DNA of 64,000 bases from Paenibacillus oryzisoli (GCF_001653565.1 NZ_LYPB01000092.1:158140-222139); one strand, 5' to 3'. Counted from the first letter of the stretch, positions 16,376 to 25,906 are shown. Made by a program: numbers and translations. The notes: a model not told the origin generated them from the sequence alone.

Positions 16376-17581
16376 ATGAAACGAACTATTACGAGCAATA
16401 AATCTGTACGAAAACCACTTTGGACCAAAGCCTTTCTGATTACATCACTCGCAAATTTACTGCTTTTTTTCAGCTTTCAAATGCTCATTCCTACGATACC
16501 AACTCATCTTTCACAATTAGGCGGGGACAACGTTCAGGTTGGGCTTGTTATTGGGATCTTCACTATTTCCTCCCTTCTAACACGACCATTCGCAGGTAGA
16601 GCATTAGATCTTTTAGGCAGAAAACATGTTCTGTTAGTTGGATTAGCGATCTGCGCTCTTACGATTGCTGGTTATTCTTATATCGCTGCAGTTACACTTA
16701 TTCTAGCGGCACGCTTTGTTCATGGGATCGGCTGGGGACTGTCGACGACATCACTCGGAACCGTCATTGCAGATATCATCCCTCCGGAACGCCGCGGCGA
16801 GGGAATGGGCTATTATGGGTTATCCAACACCTTGGCCATGGCAGTCGGTCCCTTAACGGGTTTATGGGTTATGCAGTCATTTAGCTTTTCTTATGTGCTT
16901 TTAATCTCAACCATTCTTGCTATTTTATCGCTGTTTAGCTCGCTTTTCATTACATATCCGAAACCGCTTCTACCTGAGAAACCTCATCTCCAACCACGCT
17001 TTGTAGATCGCCTATGGGAACAAAGTGCCCTCCTTCCTTCCGTCTTGCTCCTATGCAGCGCGATATGTTACGGAGGAATTGTAACCTTCATTACTTTATT
17101 TGGGTTAGAAGCAGGCATCCCCAATGTGGGTTTATTCTTTTTATGCAATGCAAGTATGGTACTACTTGTAAGGCCCCTCACCGGTGTACTATTTGATCGC
17201 AAAGGGCCAGAGTGGGTTCTGCTCCCTGGGGCAGTATTCACGATTATAGGCCTCGTATTGCTTTCGTTTGCGCACTCCAATACTAACCTCGCTATTGCAG
17301 CCTTATGTTATGGCGTTGGATTTGGCTCCATTCAACCCGCGTTGCAGGCGTGGACGATTCAACGTTCCTCCCCTGAACGGAGAGGCGCAGCCAATGGAAC
17401 TTTCTTCTCTGCCAACGATTTAGGCATAGGCTTAGGAGCTATGGCGCTAGGGGCACTAGCTAACTGGAGTGGCAGTTACGCCATGATGTATCGATATTCC
17501 ACAGCATTAATAGTTCTATTCCTCTTGATCTATGGCTGGTCTATATGGACTTTCACATGGCACAAAAAAACAGCACACTGA
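16376..17581 (+). CDS. MFS drug/metabolite exporter
   Basis: A 401-residue major facilitator superfamily transporter with about twelve hydrophobic segments. Motif A between helices 2 and 3 is GRALDLLGRKHVLLVG, repeated in weaker form (GVLFDRKGPEWVLLPG) between helices 8 and 9. Helix 5 shows GLSNTLAMAVGPLTGLWV, an antiporter-type motif C, which suggests efflux. The start at 16376 has ggggagg upstream. No substrate can be inferred. The gene stands alone and is convergent with terC; its last codons (HKKTAH) overlap the terC terminator. Confidence 0.88.
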   Translation: MKRTITSNKSVRKPLWTKAFLITSLANLLLFFSFQMLIPTIPTHLSQLGGDNVQVGLVIGIFTISSLLTRPFAGRALDLLGRKHVLLVGLAICALTIAGYSYIAAVTLILAARFVHGIGWGLSTTSLGTVIADIIPPERRGEGMGYYGLSNTLAMAVGPLTGLWVMQSFSFSYVLLISTILAILSLFSSLFITYPKPLLPEKPHLQPRFVDRLWEQSALLPSVLLLCSAICYGGIVTFITLFGLEAGIPNVGLFFLCNASMVLLVRPLTGVLFDRKGPEWVLLPGAVFTIIGLVLLSFAHSNTNLAIAALCYGVGFGSIQPALQAWTIQRSSPERRGAANGTFFSANDLGIGLGAMALGALANWSGSYAMMYRYSTALIVLFLLIYGWSIWTFTWHKKTAH

Positions 17582-17598
17582 CCTAGGGTCAGCGTGCT
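17563..17598 (-). terminator. Terminator of terC, overlapping the end of the MFS gene
   Basis: On the minus strand AGCACGCTGACC pairs with GGTCAGTGTGCT (one G-U) and seven T follow. The T-run is the complement of the lysine codons near the end of the MFS gene. Confidence 0.85.
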
Positions 17599-17604
17599 AA
17601 GCAA

Positions 17605-18285
17605 TCATTCATTCCGTGTTTTGAGTTGAAACATACGAACCCCCTTGGCGATGACACCAGAAGCAATTACGACTACAGTCGCCATAATGGGGATCCAAAT
17701 ATGTAAAAACTCATAATCATGCAACAGCCAGTCAATCATTTTCTCATCTTTTACAAACATTTCCCCTGCGGTATAACCAAGTATCCCCGCTCCGATAAAA
17801 ACTAGAATCGGGTATTTCTGTAATAAATTCATTACGAGTGTACTTCCCCAAATAATAATCGGAATACTTAGTCCAATACCTAGAATAATGACCGTGTTAT
17901 TGCCATTTCCTTTGGCTGCAATAGCCAATACATTGTCCAAACTCATCACGAAATCTGCGACAATAATCGTCCAAATCGCTTTGCCAAGCGTTGAAGCTTC
18001 TTTGACATTCGAATGCCCATCTTCATCCGTAAGCAGCTTTATTGCAATCCATAACAGCAAGATAGAGCCGCCAGCTTGAATAAATGGAATAGAAAGCAGA
18101 CTCACGGCTACAAGTGTCAGTATTAAGCGCAAGGCGATAGCACCGAACGCCCCCCACCATATCGCAAGCTTTCGCTGCTCCAGTGGGAGATTTTTGCTAG
18201 CTAAGGCGATGACAACAGCATTATCACCGCTTAGAACGATGTTAATTAACATAATTTGGAGAAATAATAAAAGCGCATCAATCAT
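17605..18285 (-). CDS. TerC family integral membrane protein
   Basis: A 226-residue protein with seven predicted helices. The family signatures ALLLFLQIMLINIVLSGDNAVVIALA and, in the second half, IVADFVMSLDNVLAIAAKG each carry the conserved Asp-Asn pair in a helix, thought to bind metal. YjbE-type TerC proteins export Mn2+ or metallate secreted enzymes in Bacillus; that role here is by family. The start at 18285 is set by ggagg nine bases upstream. No yybP-ykoY manganese riboswitch is visible in the 72-base leader to thiI. Confidence 0.9.
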   Translation of the reverse strand: MIDALLLFLQIMLINIVLSGDNAVVIALASKNLPLEQRKLAIWWGAFGAIALRLILTLVAVSLLSIPFIQAGGSILLLWIAIKLLTDEDGHSNVKEASTLGKAIWTIIVADFVMSLDNVLAIAAKGNGNNTVIILGIGLSIPIIIWGSTLVMNLLQKYPILVFIGAGILGYTAGEMFVKDEKMIDWLLHDYEFLHIWIPIMATVVVIASGVIAKGVRMFQLKTRNE

Positions 18286-18357
18286 AGCTTCACGACCTCC
18301 TGACGAACACGGAGAGCAAATGATTGGAACGGTTGCGATCACAGCGGCATCGAGGAG

Positions 18358-19566
18358 TTAGAATAAATGGGCGTTAGTTTCCTGTTTCAATTGTCCATGT
18401 ACGACTTCAATAGTTTCCGTTTCTAGAACAGCTTTATCAATAAGCTCATTTAAGAATGTCATACTGTCTTCTAGCTTCTCCACAAGACGTAAGTTGGGAT
18501 TCGTACTTGGCGATGGCGGAAGAAATAAGGAACAGCAATCTTCATAGGGTAAAATCGAAATGGGAAAAGTTCCAATCGATTCAGCAATTCCGATAATTTC
18601 TTGCTTGTCCATCATCATCAACGGTTGTAAGAGCGGCATCGTAACCACATGACCAATCGCATGTAAACTCGGTAGCGTTTGACTTGCCACTTGCCCTAAA
18701 CTCTCACCTGTAACAAGAGCTCCAAGTCCTTCCCGCTGCGCTATCCGCTCTGCAATTCGATACATGGCTCGCCTTATGAGAGTTACCAGCAAGTTATCTT
18801 GATACGCACGGTGAATAGAAGTTTGAACCTCTGTGAAGGACACCATATGCAGCTTTAAAGAGTCCGTGTAGCCTGCCAACTGATGGGCAAGTTCGATCAC
18901 CTTATCCTTGGCTCGCTCGCTTGTATAGGGGTAACTATGGAAATGAATAGCCTCCATCGTCAACCCTTTTCTCATCGCTAACCAACCTGCAACAGGGCTA
19001 TCAATACCTCCGGACAACATGAGCAGCGCTTTGCCACTTGTACCCGATGGAAATCCCCCTGCCCCTTCAATGACTTCAACATATAAAAGCACTTTATCTT
19101 CTCGGATTTCTACTCGCAATTCAACCTCGGGATTTCGAACATCGACTTGTAGTCCGGGGATCGCTTGAAGCACATAGCCACCAACTAAGTAATTCATCTG
19201 CTGAGAGTCATGTGGAAATGCTTTATTGACTCTGCGAACTGTCACCTTAAATGTCTTCGGTTGCTTAGGTAATGCCTGCATCATCCCCAGCGCTGTCTCT
19301 TGAATAGCCATTAGTTCTAACGGCGCATGGTAAGCTGGACTGAAAGATGCAAGTCCAAAAACACGCTGTAAGGAAGCAGAAGCCTGTTCGTAAGCGGCAC
19401 CCCCTAGCTCCACATATACGCGTCCAAACTCAGGAATATACCTAACCTCAGGAAAAGAACTCAAAACTTTACGAATTTGAATCATAACACTTCGTTCAAA
19501 TCGTTTCCGATTCTTACCTTTCAACATCATTTCGCCAAAACGCAATATTAAACAATCCGGTTTCAA
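18358..19566 (-). CDS. thiI: tRNA 4-thiouridine synthase ThiI
   Basis: A 402-residue enzyme that adenylates U8 of tRNA and transfers sulfur to give s4U. Order of domains: NFLD (from LILRFGEMMLKGKNRKRFE), THUMP (about 60-165), then the PP-loop AANH domain with LSGGIDSPVAGWLAM at about 182-196. LVTGESLGQVASQTLPSLHAI and YEDCCSLFLPPSPSTNP are the conserved later blocks. There is no C-terminal rhodanese domain, which is normal for Bacillales, where a dedicated cysteine desulfurase supplies sulfur directly. The start is TTG and overlaps the stop of the upstream desulfurase gene (TTGA), indicating translational coupling. Confidence 0.95.
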   Translation of the reverse strand: MKPDCLILRFGEMMLKGKNRKRFERSVMIQIRKVLSSFPEVRYIPEFGRVYVELGGAAYEQASASLQRVFGLASFSPAYHAPLELMAIQETALGMMQALPKQPKTFKVTVRRVNKAFPHDSQQMNYLVGGYVLQAIPGLQVDVRNPEVELRVEIREDKVLLYVEVIEGAGGFPSGTSGKALLMLSGGIDSPVAGWLAMRKGLTMEAIHFHSYPYTSERAKDKVIELAHQLAGYTDSLKLHMVSFTEVQTSIHRAYQDNLLVTLIRRAMYRIAERIAQREGLGALVTGESLGQVASQTLPSLHAIGHVVTMPLLQPLMMMDKQEIIGIAESIGTFPISILPYEDCCSLFLPPSPSTNPNLRLVEKLEDSMTFLNELIDKAVLETETIEVVHGQLKQETNAHLF

Positions 19567-20741
19567 TTTCGCTTCCCCCTATGAATGACAGATGGATTTC
19601 TCATGGGAGCAAGCTCCTTGACCACCTCATGTAATGAGCGCAGGAATAGCGCGATATCTTGCTCTTGATGTTCATCAGAATAACTTATCCGCAAGCCGCT
19701 AGCCGCTACTTCCCGCGGATATCCCAGTGCCAGCATGACCTCACTAGGCTCCGATTCGCCAGATGAACATGCGGACTTCGTTGAGATGTAGACTTCCCTC
19801 TGCTCTAAGGCGTGCACGACGACCTCTGCTTTCATGCCTGCAAATGCAAAATGAACAATATGCGGGGCCATCTCGTGTTCTAGTACCGAACCTGAAATCG
19901 ATAGCTCAGGTATGGCCGCGATACCGGCCAGCAATTGCCTCCGTAACGTATGCTTACGACTTATTTTGGATGTAAGATTATCCATGCTGATTCGGAGTGC
20001 TTTGGCCATCCCCACAATCAAAGGGACATTCTCCGTACCTGAACGAACACCATATTCTTGCCCCCCTCCTGCAAGCAGTGGTTTGAGCTGAATACCCGTT
20101 CTCTTATACAGGAATCCTGCACCTTTCGGCCCTCGAAATTTATGTGCAGAAGCACTGCATAAATCGATTCCCCACGACTTCGGATCTAGAGGAAGCTTAG
20201 CAATACCTTGTACGGCGTCTACATGAAATATGATTTTCGGAAAATCTGCAAGATATTGACCTATAGCTTGAATCGGTTGAATTGTGCCGATTTCATTATT
20301 CACATACATAACGCTAACAAGGATCGTATCCTCGCAAATAACAGCTTGAAGATCTTCCAATTGTACGCACCCAGACTTAGTAACAGGCAGATAGGTAACG
20401 CGATACCCCTCCTGCTCAAGACCTGCAAATACTTCCTTAACGGATGGATGCTCAATCTGGGTAGTAATGAGATGATTACCTCTGTGCCGATAATGGTAGG
20501 CTACGCCTTTAATCGCTAAGTTATTACTCTCCGTGCCCCCAGAAGTACAGATGATTTCACTGGCTGTTACTTTTAAAGAGGATGCAATAACGCCTTTCGC
20601 GCTCTGCAGCAACTTCTCCGCTTCTACACCAAGCCGATGAATCGAGGATGGATTTCCATAATGGGATTTCATTACTTCCGTGATTGTTTCTATGACTTCT
20701 TCATATAACGGCGACGTCGCCGCGTAATCCATATAAAGCAT
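19563..20741 (-). CDS. Cysteine desulfurase (NifS/IscS family, NifZ-type partner of ThiI)
   Basis: A 392-residue PLP enzyme that takes sulfur from cysteine. Visible are the start MLYMDYAATSPLYEEV, the cofactor-binding CTSGGTESNNLAIKG, the PLP lysine in SASAHKFRGPKGAGFLY, RSGTENVPLIVG, and the active-site cysteine in STKSACSSGESEPS. The stop overlaps the TTG start of thiI. In B. subtilis the desulfurase NifZ next to thiI is dedicated to s4U formation; the same coupling here argues for that job rather than Fe-S cluster assembly. Confidence 0.95.
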   Translation of the reverse strand: MLYMDYAATSPLYEEVIETITEVMKSHYGNPSSIHRLGVEAEKLLQSAKGVIASSLKVTASEIICTSGGTESNNLAIKGVAYHYRHRGNHLITTQIEHPSVKEVFAGLEQEGYRVTYLPVTKSGCVQLEDLQAVICEDTILVSVMYVNNEIGTIQPIQAIGQYLADFPKIIFHVDAVQGIAKLPLDPKSWGIDLCSASAHKFRGPKGAGFLYKRTGIQLKPLLAGGGQEYGVRSGTENVPLIVGMAKALRISMDNLTSKISRKHTLRRQLLAGIAAIPELSISGSVLEHEMAPHIVHFAFAGMKAEVVVHALEQREVYISTKSACSSGESEPSEVMLALGYPREVAASGLRISYSDEHQEQDIALFLRSLHEVVKELAPMRNPSVIHRGKRN

Positions 20742-20896
20742 GGTTTGCAGATTCCCCTTTATCCCCCTACTTACTTGTTATTCGGGATGCTTTCCCTATT
20801 AAAACTTATATCCTTAGAGAACTCAAGTAAGCGGCCACAATGCGAAAAGCCGATCTCCGCATCTCACATGCGAAAACCAGCCCATTAGAACCTTGC

Positions 20897-21607
20897 TTAT
20901 TGAGCAAAATTAGTACGATGATTAAGGACTTTCGAAACATACGCTTGTGTCTCTTTTGGCAAAAACTGAAGCTTAGCTGTCAAATCCTGATCTGTCTTTA
21001 TCCCCAAACGATCAACACGACCAGGTCCAGCATTATAAGCAGCGAGTGCAACGCCTTCGTTACCATTGTATTTCTTCAATAAGCCACTTAAGAAATTCGT
21101 TCCTGCATCGATGTTCTGCTTAGGATCAAAAGGATTCGTTACCCCATACCCGCTGCTGGTTCCATCCATAAGCTGCATTAAACCTTTGGCACCTGCGGAT
21201 GAAACCGCCTGATGGTTAAACGAAGACTCTTGCTGAATAACCGCTTTAACCAAAGAGCTGTCTACCCCATATTTCAAACTAGCTTGCCCAATGAGCCCCT
21301 CAAACTGCGGTGCAGCTGTTGACTGTGTAAGGGACTGCAACGGTGTATACGATTTATTCAAAGCGCCTAACGCGCTTGGCAGGCTACTTAACGATAGATT
21401 AAGATTAGATTCGTCTAGCGTATCAACGCCTGAACTCACTCCTTGGCCCAACAAAGTGTTCAGAAGCTCACTAAAATCACTAGATTCGTCTATGCTTGAA
21501 GATGAGGGATTATCTGCGAAAAGACTTATCTTACTCATCGTCTGAAGCTGAAGCAGTTCCTTCAACACTCTAGGGTCAATGCCTTGCGTATTCGTGATGC
21601 TGTTCAT
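20897..21607 (-). CDS. Soluble lytic transglycosylase (SLT domain, CwlQ-like)
   Basis: A 236-residue protein with an N-terminal Ser-rich linker region (about 1-100) and a C-terminal SLT goose-lysozyme-like domain. The catalytic Glu is in VKAVIQQESSFN; GAKGLMQLMDG and ALAAYNAGPGRVDR are the other family motifs, and ETQAYVSKVL closes the fold. It cuts peptidoglycan glycans with 1,6-anhydro ends. There is no visible signal peptide, as in CwlQ (YjbJ) of B. subtilis, which is also reported as a bifunctional wall hydrolase. Its route out of the cell cannot be read here. Confidence 0.88.
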   Translation of the reverse strand: MNSITNTQGIDPRVLKELLQLQTMSKISLFADNPSSSSIDESSDFSELLNTLLGQGVSSGVDTLDESNLNLSLSSLPSALGALNKSYTPLQSLTQSTAAPQFEGLIGQASLKYGVDSSLVKAVIQQESSFNHQAVSSAGAKGLMQLMDGTSSGYGVTNPFDPKQNIDAGTNFLSGLLKKYNGNEGVALAAYNAGPGRVDRLGIKTDQDLTAKLQFLPKETQAYVSKVLNHRTNFAQ

Positions 21608-21691
21608 TCTCAGACCTCACTTTTTCATTCTCGATGTTTCCATTGTACACGTTTTGAGCCCTGACGACCATACTTTTATTCGCTTGCATAG

Positions 21692-21717
21692 AAAAAAGGA
21701 CAGTCTATTGACTGTCC
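21692..21717 (-). terminator. Terminator of the CNNM/CorC gene
   Basis: On the minus strand GGACAGTC-AATA-GACTGTCC followed by six T, just after the stop codon of the CNNM gene. Confidence 0.9.
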
Positions 21718-21728
21718 CCTCTTGCCTT

Positions 21729-23063
21729 TCAAGAAATATTCTGATGCAGCATTTCATTCTCATTCAATGATCTTCTCACTGTGACACGTGATATGCGCAA
21801 ATGGTCGGTTTCTTCCACGATGAACATAAACTCATCGTTATAACTTACCTGTTGATTACGACTAGGGGGAATCTCTGTTTGGGAATAAATCCACCCACCA
21901 ATGGTATCATAGTCATCCGACTCGATTTCAAGTCCGAAATATTCATTGACCTCATCAATTAACAACAATCCATCGATAGAGAATGTATGCTCATCTTTCA
22001 TTTCAATCGTTGGTCGCTCCTCGTCGAACTCGTCTTGGATTTCACCAACAATCTCTTCCATAATGTCTTCAAGTGTGACTAGACCTGACGTGCCCCCGTA
22101 TTCATCAATGAGCAAAGCCATTTGGCTCTTGCGTTTCTGCATCATTTTAAGCAGATCACTGATATGAATGGAATCCGGTACCGTAGTAATCGGTCTAATG
22201 ATTTTCTTAATGCCTTTCAAGTTGGCATCTGGCTTCAGCAAATCCTTAATGTGAACGAATCCGATAATGTTATCCTTATCTGGATCACAAACAGGGTAAC
22301 GCGTTCGCATCTCTTTGATCGCGATAGCTAAGTTCTCGGCATAAGAAAGTCCTGCATACAAGCATTCCATTTCTGTTCGAGGAATCATAATCTCGCGTGC
22401 TGTCGTCTCAGCAAATCCGAATATATTATCAACAAGCGTGAGCTCTGTGTTATCTATTAGTCCGTTTTTGTGGCTTTCTTGCATCAGGACTCGAATTTCG
22501 TCCTCCGTGTGCGCAGATTCATGTTCCGTTGCGGGCTCGATCCCGGCACGGCGCAGCATCCAATTCGAAATGCCATTCAAAATCCAAATAAACGGGTACA
22601 TCATTTTGTAGAATAATACCATTGGTCCTGCAGATAGCAACGTAATTTGTTCGGCTTTACGAATCGCATACGTTTTAGGAAATTGTTCACCTAATGTGAT
22701 GTGAAGTGTAGTCATTAATGAAAAAGCAATAATAAAAGTAATCGTGTGAAAAACGGTGTCCGGTAATCCCAGTGGCGCAAATAATGGCTCCAGAATTTTG
22801 GCAAACGTCGGTTCACCAACATAACCAAGTCCTAATGAAGTGAGCGTAATTCCTAATTGACATGCCCCGAGGTAAGCATCCAGGTTATTCATAATTCCTT
22901 GAGCAAACTTGGCATTCCGCCGGCCTTCACCGACAAGCGATTCAATTCGACTTCCACGCACTTTCACCATTGCAAATTCTGCTGCGACAAAAAAACCGTT
23001 TAACAACACTAGTCCAAACATTAACAGAAAACTGATTAACGTTTCGGGCAAAGGATCTTCCAA
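21729..23063 (-). CDS. CNNM/CorC-HlyC family membrane protein (divalent cation transport)
   Basis: A 444-residue protein with the complete family layout. The DUF21/CNNM membrane domain (about 10-195) has LNGFFVAAEFAMVKVRGSRIE and LGITLTSLGLGYVGEP. A pair of CBS domains (about 215-335) follows, with AREIMIPRTEM and YGGTSGLVTLEDIMEEIVGEIQDEFDEE. The C-terminal CorC_HlyC domain (about 350-435) contains SIDGLLLIDEVNEYFGL. Such proteins export Mg2+ or Co2+; 'hemolysin' is an old label. The start is TTG, with a modest aagg site; the helix it begins fits the family. Confidence 0.9.
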   Translation of the reverse strand: MEDPLPETLISFLLMFGLVLLNGFFVAAEFAMVKVRGSRIESLVGEGRRNAKFAQGIMNNLDAYLGACQLGITLTSLGLGYVGEPTFAKILEPLFAPLGLPDTVFHTITFIIAFSLMTTLHITLGEQFPKTYAIRKAEQITLLSAGPMVLFYKMMYPFIWILNGISNWMLRRAGIEPATEHESAHTEDEIRVLMQESHKNGLIDNTELTLVDNIFGFAETTAREIMIPRTEMECLYAGLSYAENLAIAIKEMRTRYPVCDPDKDNIIGFVHIKDLLKPDANLKGIKKIIRPITTVPDSIHISDLLKMMQKRKSQMALLIDEYGGTSGLVTLEDIMEEIVGEIQDEFDEERPTIEMKDEHTFSIDGLLLIDEVNEYFGLEIESDDYDTIGGWIYSQTEIPPSRNQQVSYNDEFMFIVEETDHLRISRVTVRRSLNENEMLHQNIS

Positions 23064-23320
23064 TACCTTACCTATCCCCTTACAAGCGCAATAACTGCAC
23101 CCAGGAGAGTAGGTACACCTCCCTTAATTTTCGATTTTAAAATGATGAAATATCAATACTCATTATATAATAATACTGTAATCATTCAAAGGTGCGAATA
23201 TGACACTTCAAGCCAAATAGTACGAGCAAATGGGCGTAAACACATTAAAATGAGCCCTTCTTGCGCTTTTACAAGGGAAAAATGGCTTTCTAAAGCTGAT
23301 TTTCACCTTTTTTTCAGAAA

Positions 23321-23356
23321 TAAAATAAAAGCAAGCCGAATTTCTCGGCTTGCTTT
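23321..23356 (-). terminator. Terminator of the 135-residue membrane protein gene
   Basis: aaagcaagccga (23328-23339) pairs with tcggcttgcttt (23345-23356); a T-rich tail follows on the minus strand. The remainder of 23064-23320 holds no gene that I can support. Confidence 0.85.
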
Positions 23357-23361
23357 CCTTG

Positions 23362-23769
23362 TTAGGAATAATATGGAATTAATAAGAAATAGGCGGCAAC
23401 AGCAATTAAACCAAGTACAACAGACCAAGAACCCAAGCTCTTATTCCCCATTACAAATGCAATAACTCCGAGAATAATGCCTGAAATTCCAAGCAATACT
23501 GGCCATACAAATAAGGAGGCCAGAGCAACAAACAGTGCCACATAACCTACTGCTTTGTTGCGAGTTACAGCTTCTACGAGCTCAGCGACTTCCTCATCAG
23601 AGACAGTCGAAGACGAACTAGACTTATAATCTCGGCTTATTCTGGACTGAGGTACAGCAATCTCAGCTGCATATTCTTCCCCAGCATGAAGTCCGCTTTC
23701 GAGATGAAGCTGACTCTTCTGGAATCGCTCCTTGGTGGCATTGTCTAAAGAACTGTCCTCTTTATTCAT
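23362..23769 (-). CDS. Small membrane protein with a cytoplasmic Ser-rich N-terminus
   Basis: A 135-residue protein. The first 70 residues are hydrophilic and rich in Ser/Glu (SRDYKSSSSSTVSDEEVAEL). Then come two or three hydrophobic segments, from YVALFVALASLFVWPVLLGI to SWSVVLGLIAVAAYFLLIP, with a GIILGVIAFVMGNKSLG hinge of the sort found in DUF4190-like proteins. It has its own terminator. I cannot give a function. Confidence 0.75.
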   Translation of the reverse strand: MNKEDSSLDNATKERFQKSQLHLESGLHAGEEYAAEIAVPQSRISRDYKSSSSSTVSDEEVAELVEAVTRNKAVGYVALFVALASLFVWPVLLGISGIILGVIAFVMGNKSLGSWSVVLGLIAVAAYFLLIPYYS

Positions 23770-23791
23770 GCTACCTCCGTGTTACGCATAC

Positions 23792-24013
23792 CTAATGTTT
23801 GGTTGCAGCTTTAAACGTGTGGCAACACGTATTAGCCGCTTTAGTTGCAGTATCATGATGAGTAGTATCAAACGATTCCTCAGAAGCAAATTCTTCATTG
23901 TAGCTTGCATTCGCGTGCCCATCGATTTCAATCATAATCGTATCCGCATGACAGTTGTTTCCTTGTGTCCAGTATTCGCAATTCGCTACTGCACATTTGA
24001 CTGCTGGCATCAT
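23792..24013 (-). CDS. DUF1540 small cysteine-rich protein
   Basis: A 73-residue protein of the DUF1540 family, recognised by VKCAVANCEYWTQGNNCHAD near the N-terminus, with a C-terminal Cys-Cys-His group (NTCCHTF). The four N-terminal-side cysteines and this pair are probably a metal site. The start is one of two adjacent ATGs (24013 or 24010) after aaggggg; the second has the better spacing. DUF1540 genes are common in spore-formers but have no settled function. Confidence 0.85.
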   Translation of the reverse strand: MMPAVKCAVANCEYWTQGNNCHADTIMIEIDGHANASYNEEFASEESFDTTHHDTATKAANTCCHTFKAATKH

Positions 24014-24057
24014 TATCACCCCCTTAACAATTTGCCCGCCTCAGGAGTGATCTATGC

Positions 24058-25152
24058 TTACTTAAGTCTGTCAGATAAGACCAAGAACATCGCATGCGAC
24101 CATATAAGTGGAAGCGCAGGTCCACCGTGTTTCTCAATCCATTCCCCGTATACACGGGGTTCACGGAGATGATCATCCACTTGCTCAGGTAATCGTCCAA
24201 GCGAATCAGATTTGCTTGCTATCCAAGACAAACAACGCTCTGCTTCTTGTTTATTACCTAGCTCCAGCTGGATCCAACCATACCATGCCGTTAAGAGCAG
24301 CCATTCACCGCCGCCGTAATAGCTGTCTTCGATATACCGCTGAATGCCTTCATGTTTAAGATCCCCTTCAATGGCATGAATCGTTTTTAGCATGATAGGA
24401 TCACTTGGTTCACAAACACCAAATGGCAGGGCGAGCCACATGAGGCTTGCATCAACACCGTGCAGTGCAGGTTGCCAGACTTCATTCACACAATGAATAG
24501 ATTTTACGAAACGTCCTTCGTGAACGGCATGGGTATGTATGAATTGACGAATGAGGTCAGCTTTCTCGATCAAGGCTGGACGTCCCTCCAGCTCACCTAG
24601 TGCCTTCAGTCCTCCAAATAAACAAGCCAATGTTGCAGGATGGACATAATCGGGATATTCCTCCCAGCAATCAAAATTCGGATAGTGCCAGAAAGTCATA
24701 ACATAATCTATGGTTATCTCAATACTTTCCCTGAACTCTTCCAGAAGCGTCATATGACCCGTTATGCGAATATGTTCGACAAGTCCCCAAATCCAAGCCC
24801 CATAACCGTCTAATTGAAAGTGACCCCACTCCGAATGATCATCTCGTCCATCCAAGTGATATCTGGTTCCCAAGAACTCAGAACGATCAATCCATTCTCT
24901 ATTCTCGTGTTTGCGCATAAGCTCCGTTAGCCGCGGTCGTTTGTCTTTCAGGACTCGATGTACCCAGCGATAGAATTGCTCCGCACTTTTCGTTTCTCCT
25001 ACACGGTCCATTGCATTCGCTATGAACGTGCCATCCCGCAGCCAACTATAGGAATAGGTTGAAAAAAGAGGAGAAGCTACATAACCACCGCTAGGATGTT
25101 GATTCAACTTAATGATGTCCTTGCTAATGCTGACTAATTGTTCTAGCTCCAT
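24058..25152 (-). CDS. GH15-family glycoside hydrolase-like protein
   Basis: A 364-residue cytoplasmic protein with the (alpha/alpha)6 barrel repeats of glycoside hydrolase family 15 (glucoamylases, trehalases and phosphorylase-kinase-like proteins). Diagnostic are GGYVASPLFSTYSYSWLRDG near the start, WGHFQLDGYGAWIWGLVEHI, and ALHGVDASLMWLALPFGV; EEYPDYVHPATLACLFGGL and GGGEWLLLTAWYGWI are also typical. There is no signal peptide and no starch-binding module, so an internal oligosaccharide or trehalose-like substrate is plausible but not shown. The start at 25152 follows gggagg; the longer reading has no site. Confidence 0.85.
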   Translation of the reverse strand: MELEQLVSISKDIIKLNQHPSGGYVASPLFSTYSYSWLRDGTFIANAMDRVGETKSAEQFYRWVHRVLKDKRPRLTELMRKHENREWIDRSEFLGTRYHLDGRDDHSEWGHFQLDGYGAWIWGLVEHIRITGHMTLLEEFRESIEITIDYVMTFWHYPNFDCWEEYPDYVHPATLACLFGGLKALGELEGRPALIEKADLIRQFIHTHAVHEGRFVKSIHCVNEVWQPALHGVDASLMWLALPFGVCEPSDPIMLKTIHAIEGDLKHEGIQRYIEDSYYGGGEWLLLTAWYGWIQLELGNKQEAERCLSWIASKSDSLGRLPEQVDDHLREPRVYGEWIEKHGGPALPLIWSHAMFLVLSDRLK

Positions 25153-25226
25153 ACTGAATTCCTCCCTTTTAAATGAAAAGGGATGCGTGGTTATCCGCAT
25201 CCCTTTGTAGGTTAATTTGTGGTTGA

Positions 25227-25727
25227 CTAAACTTTTTCGCCTTGCATACGGCGTTGTGTGATGTAATCTGTTTCATAGTAAGCAAGATCTTCACGAAGCT
25301 CTTCGAATACTTTGGACAATTCGATCGTTAGATCACGCACTTCACGTGATGGCTTCTTACGGAAACGAATCGCATCTTGTCCAGTGTAAGCGTAACGACC
25401 ATCCTCAGAGTAGCACTCGTTCTTAGGATAGAAAAAGGTATTAACACATGTATGGTATACCTCATAGAGCACTTTTTCCGAAAAATCAACATTAAAAGTA
25501 GGACGTCTCAAACTTACGCCCAATTTCTCATAAGCCACTTCACAGAAAACTAAAAGATGACGAGTGTCCTGCAAATATCCGCGGTAAAATTCATCCATTG
25601 CTGGATCATTTTCCACATTTAACAGTGAGAGCGAATGTTGATTAAGAAACAGTTCCATTTTGGCAGTCGTTTCTTTAAGTTTCGTACGCGTGGAATCACA
25701 AACATTTTTTACATTAAAAACAGCCAT
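25227..25727 (-). CDS. YpuI family protein (DUF3907)
   Basis: A 166-residue soluble protein. LLVFCEVAYEKLGVSLRRP and VLYEVYHTCVNTFFYPKN with YSEDGRYAYTGQDAI and the ending REDLAYYETDYITQ match the DUF3907/YpuI pattern as I recall it. It is 26 bases short of the GH15 gene on the same strand, separated by about 75 bases, and probably transcribed with it. The family has no assigned function. Confidence 0.8.
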   Translation of the reverse strand: MAVFNVKNVCDSTRTKLKETTAKMELFLNQHSLSLLNVENDPAMDEFYRGYLQDTRHLLVFCEVAYEKLGVSLRRPTFNVDFSEKVLYEVYHTCVNTFFYPKNECYSEDGRYAYTGQDAIRFRKKPSREVRDLTIELSKVFEELREDLAYYETDYITQRRMQGEKV

Positions 25728-25906
25728 GTTAGAAGACCTCCTATAATTGCGCTACTTCTATCCTACCATAATTTATCCCGAAGTGGTATATGTAAAACAC
25801 CAGTTACCATGCATAAAAGATTACCGCTCGCCTAACCCTACTATAAGATAAATATGTTTATCACTTATGCGCTGGCTTTTCTACAAACAACAAGGAGGGC
25901 ATGATC

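Noticed and set aside
18286-18357. Manganese riboswitch (yybP-ykoY) before terC
   Set aside because: TerC genes often carry one, but the gap is only about 70 bases and none of the conserved loops is visible.
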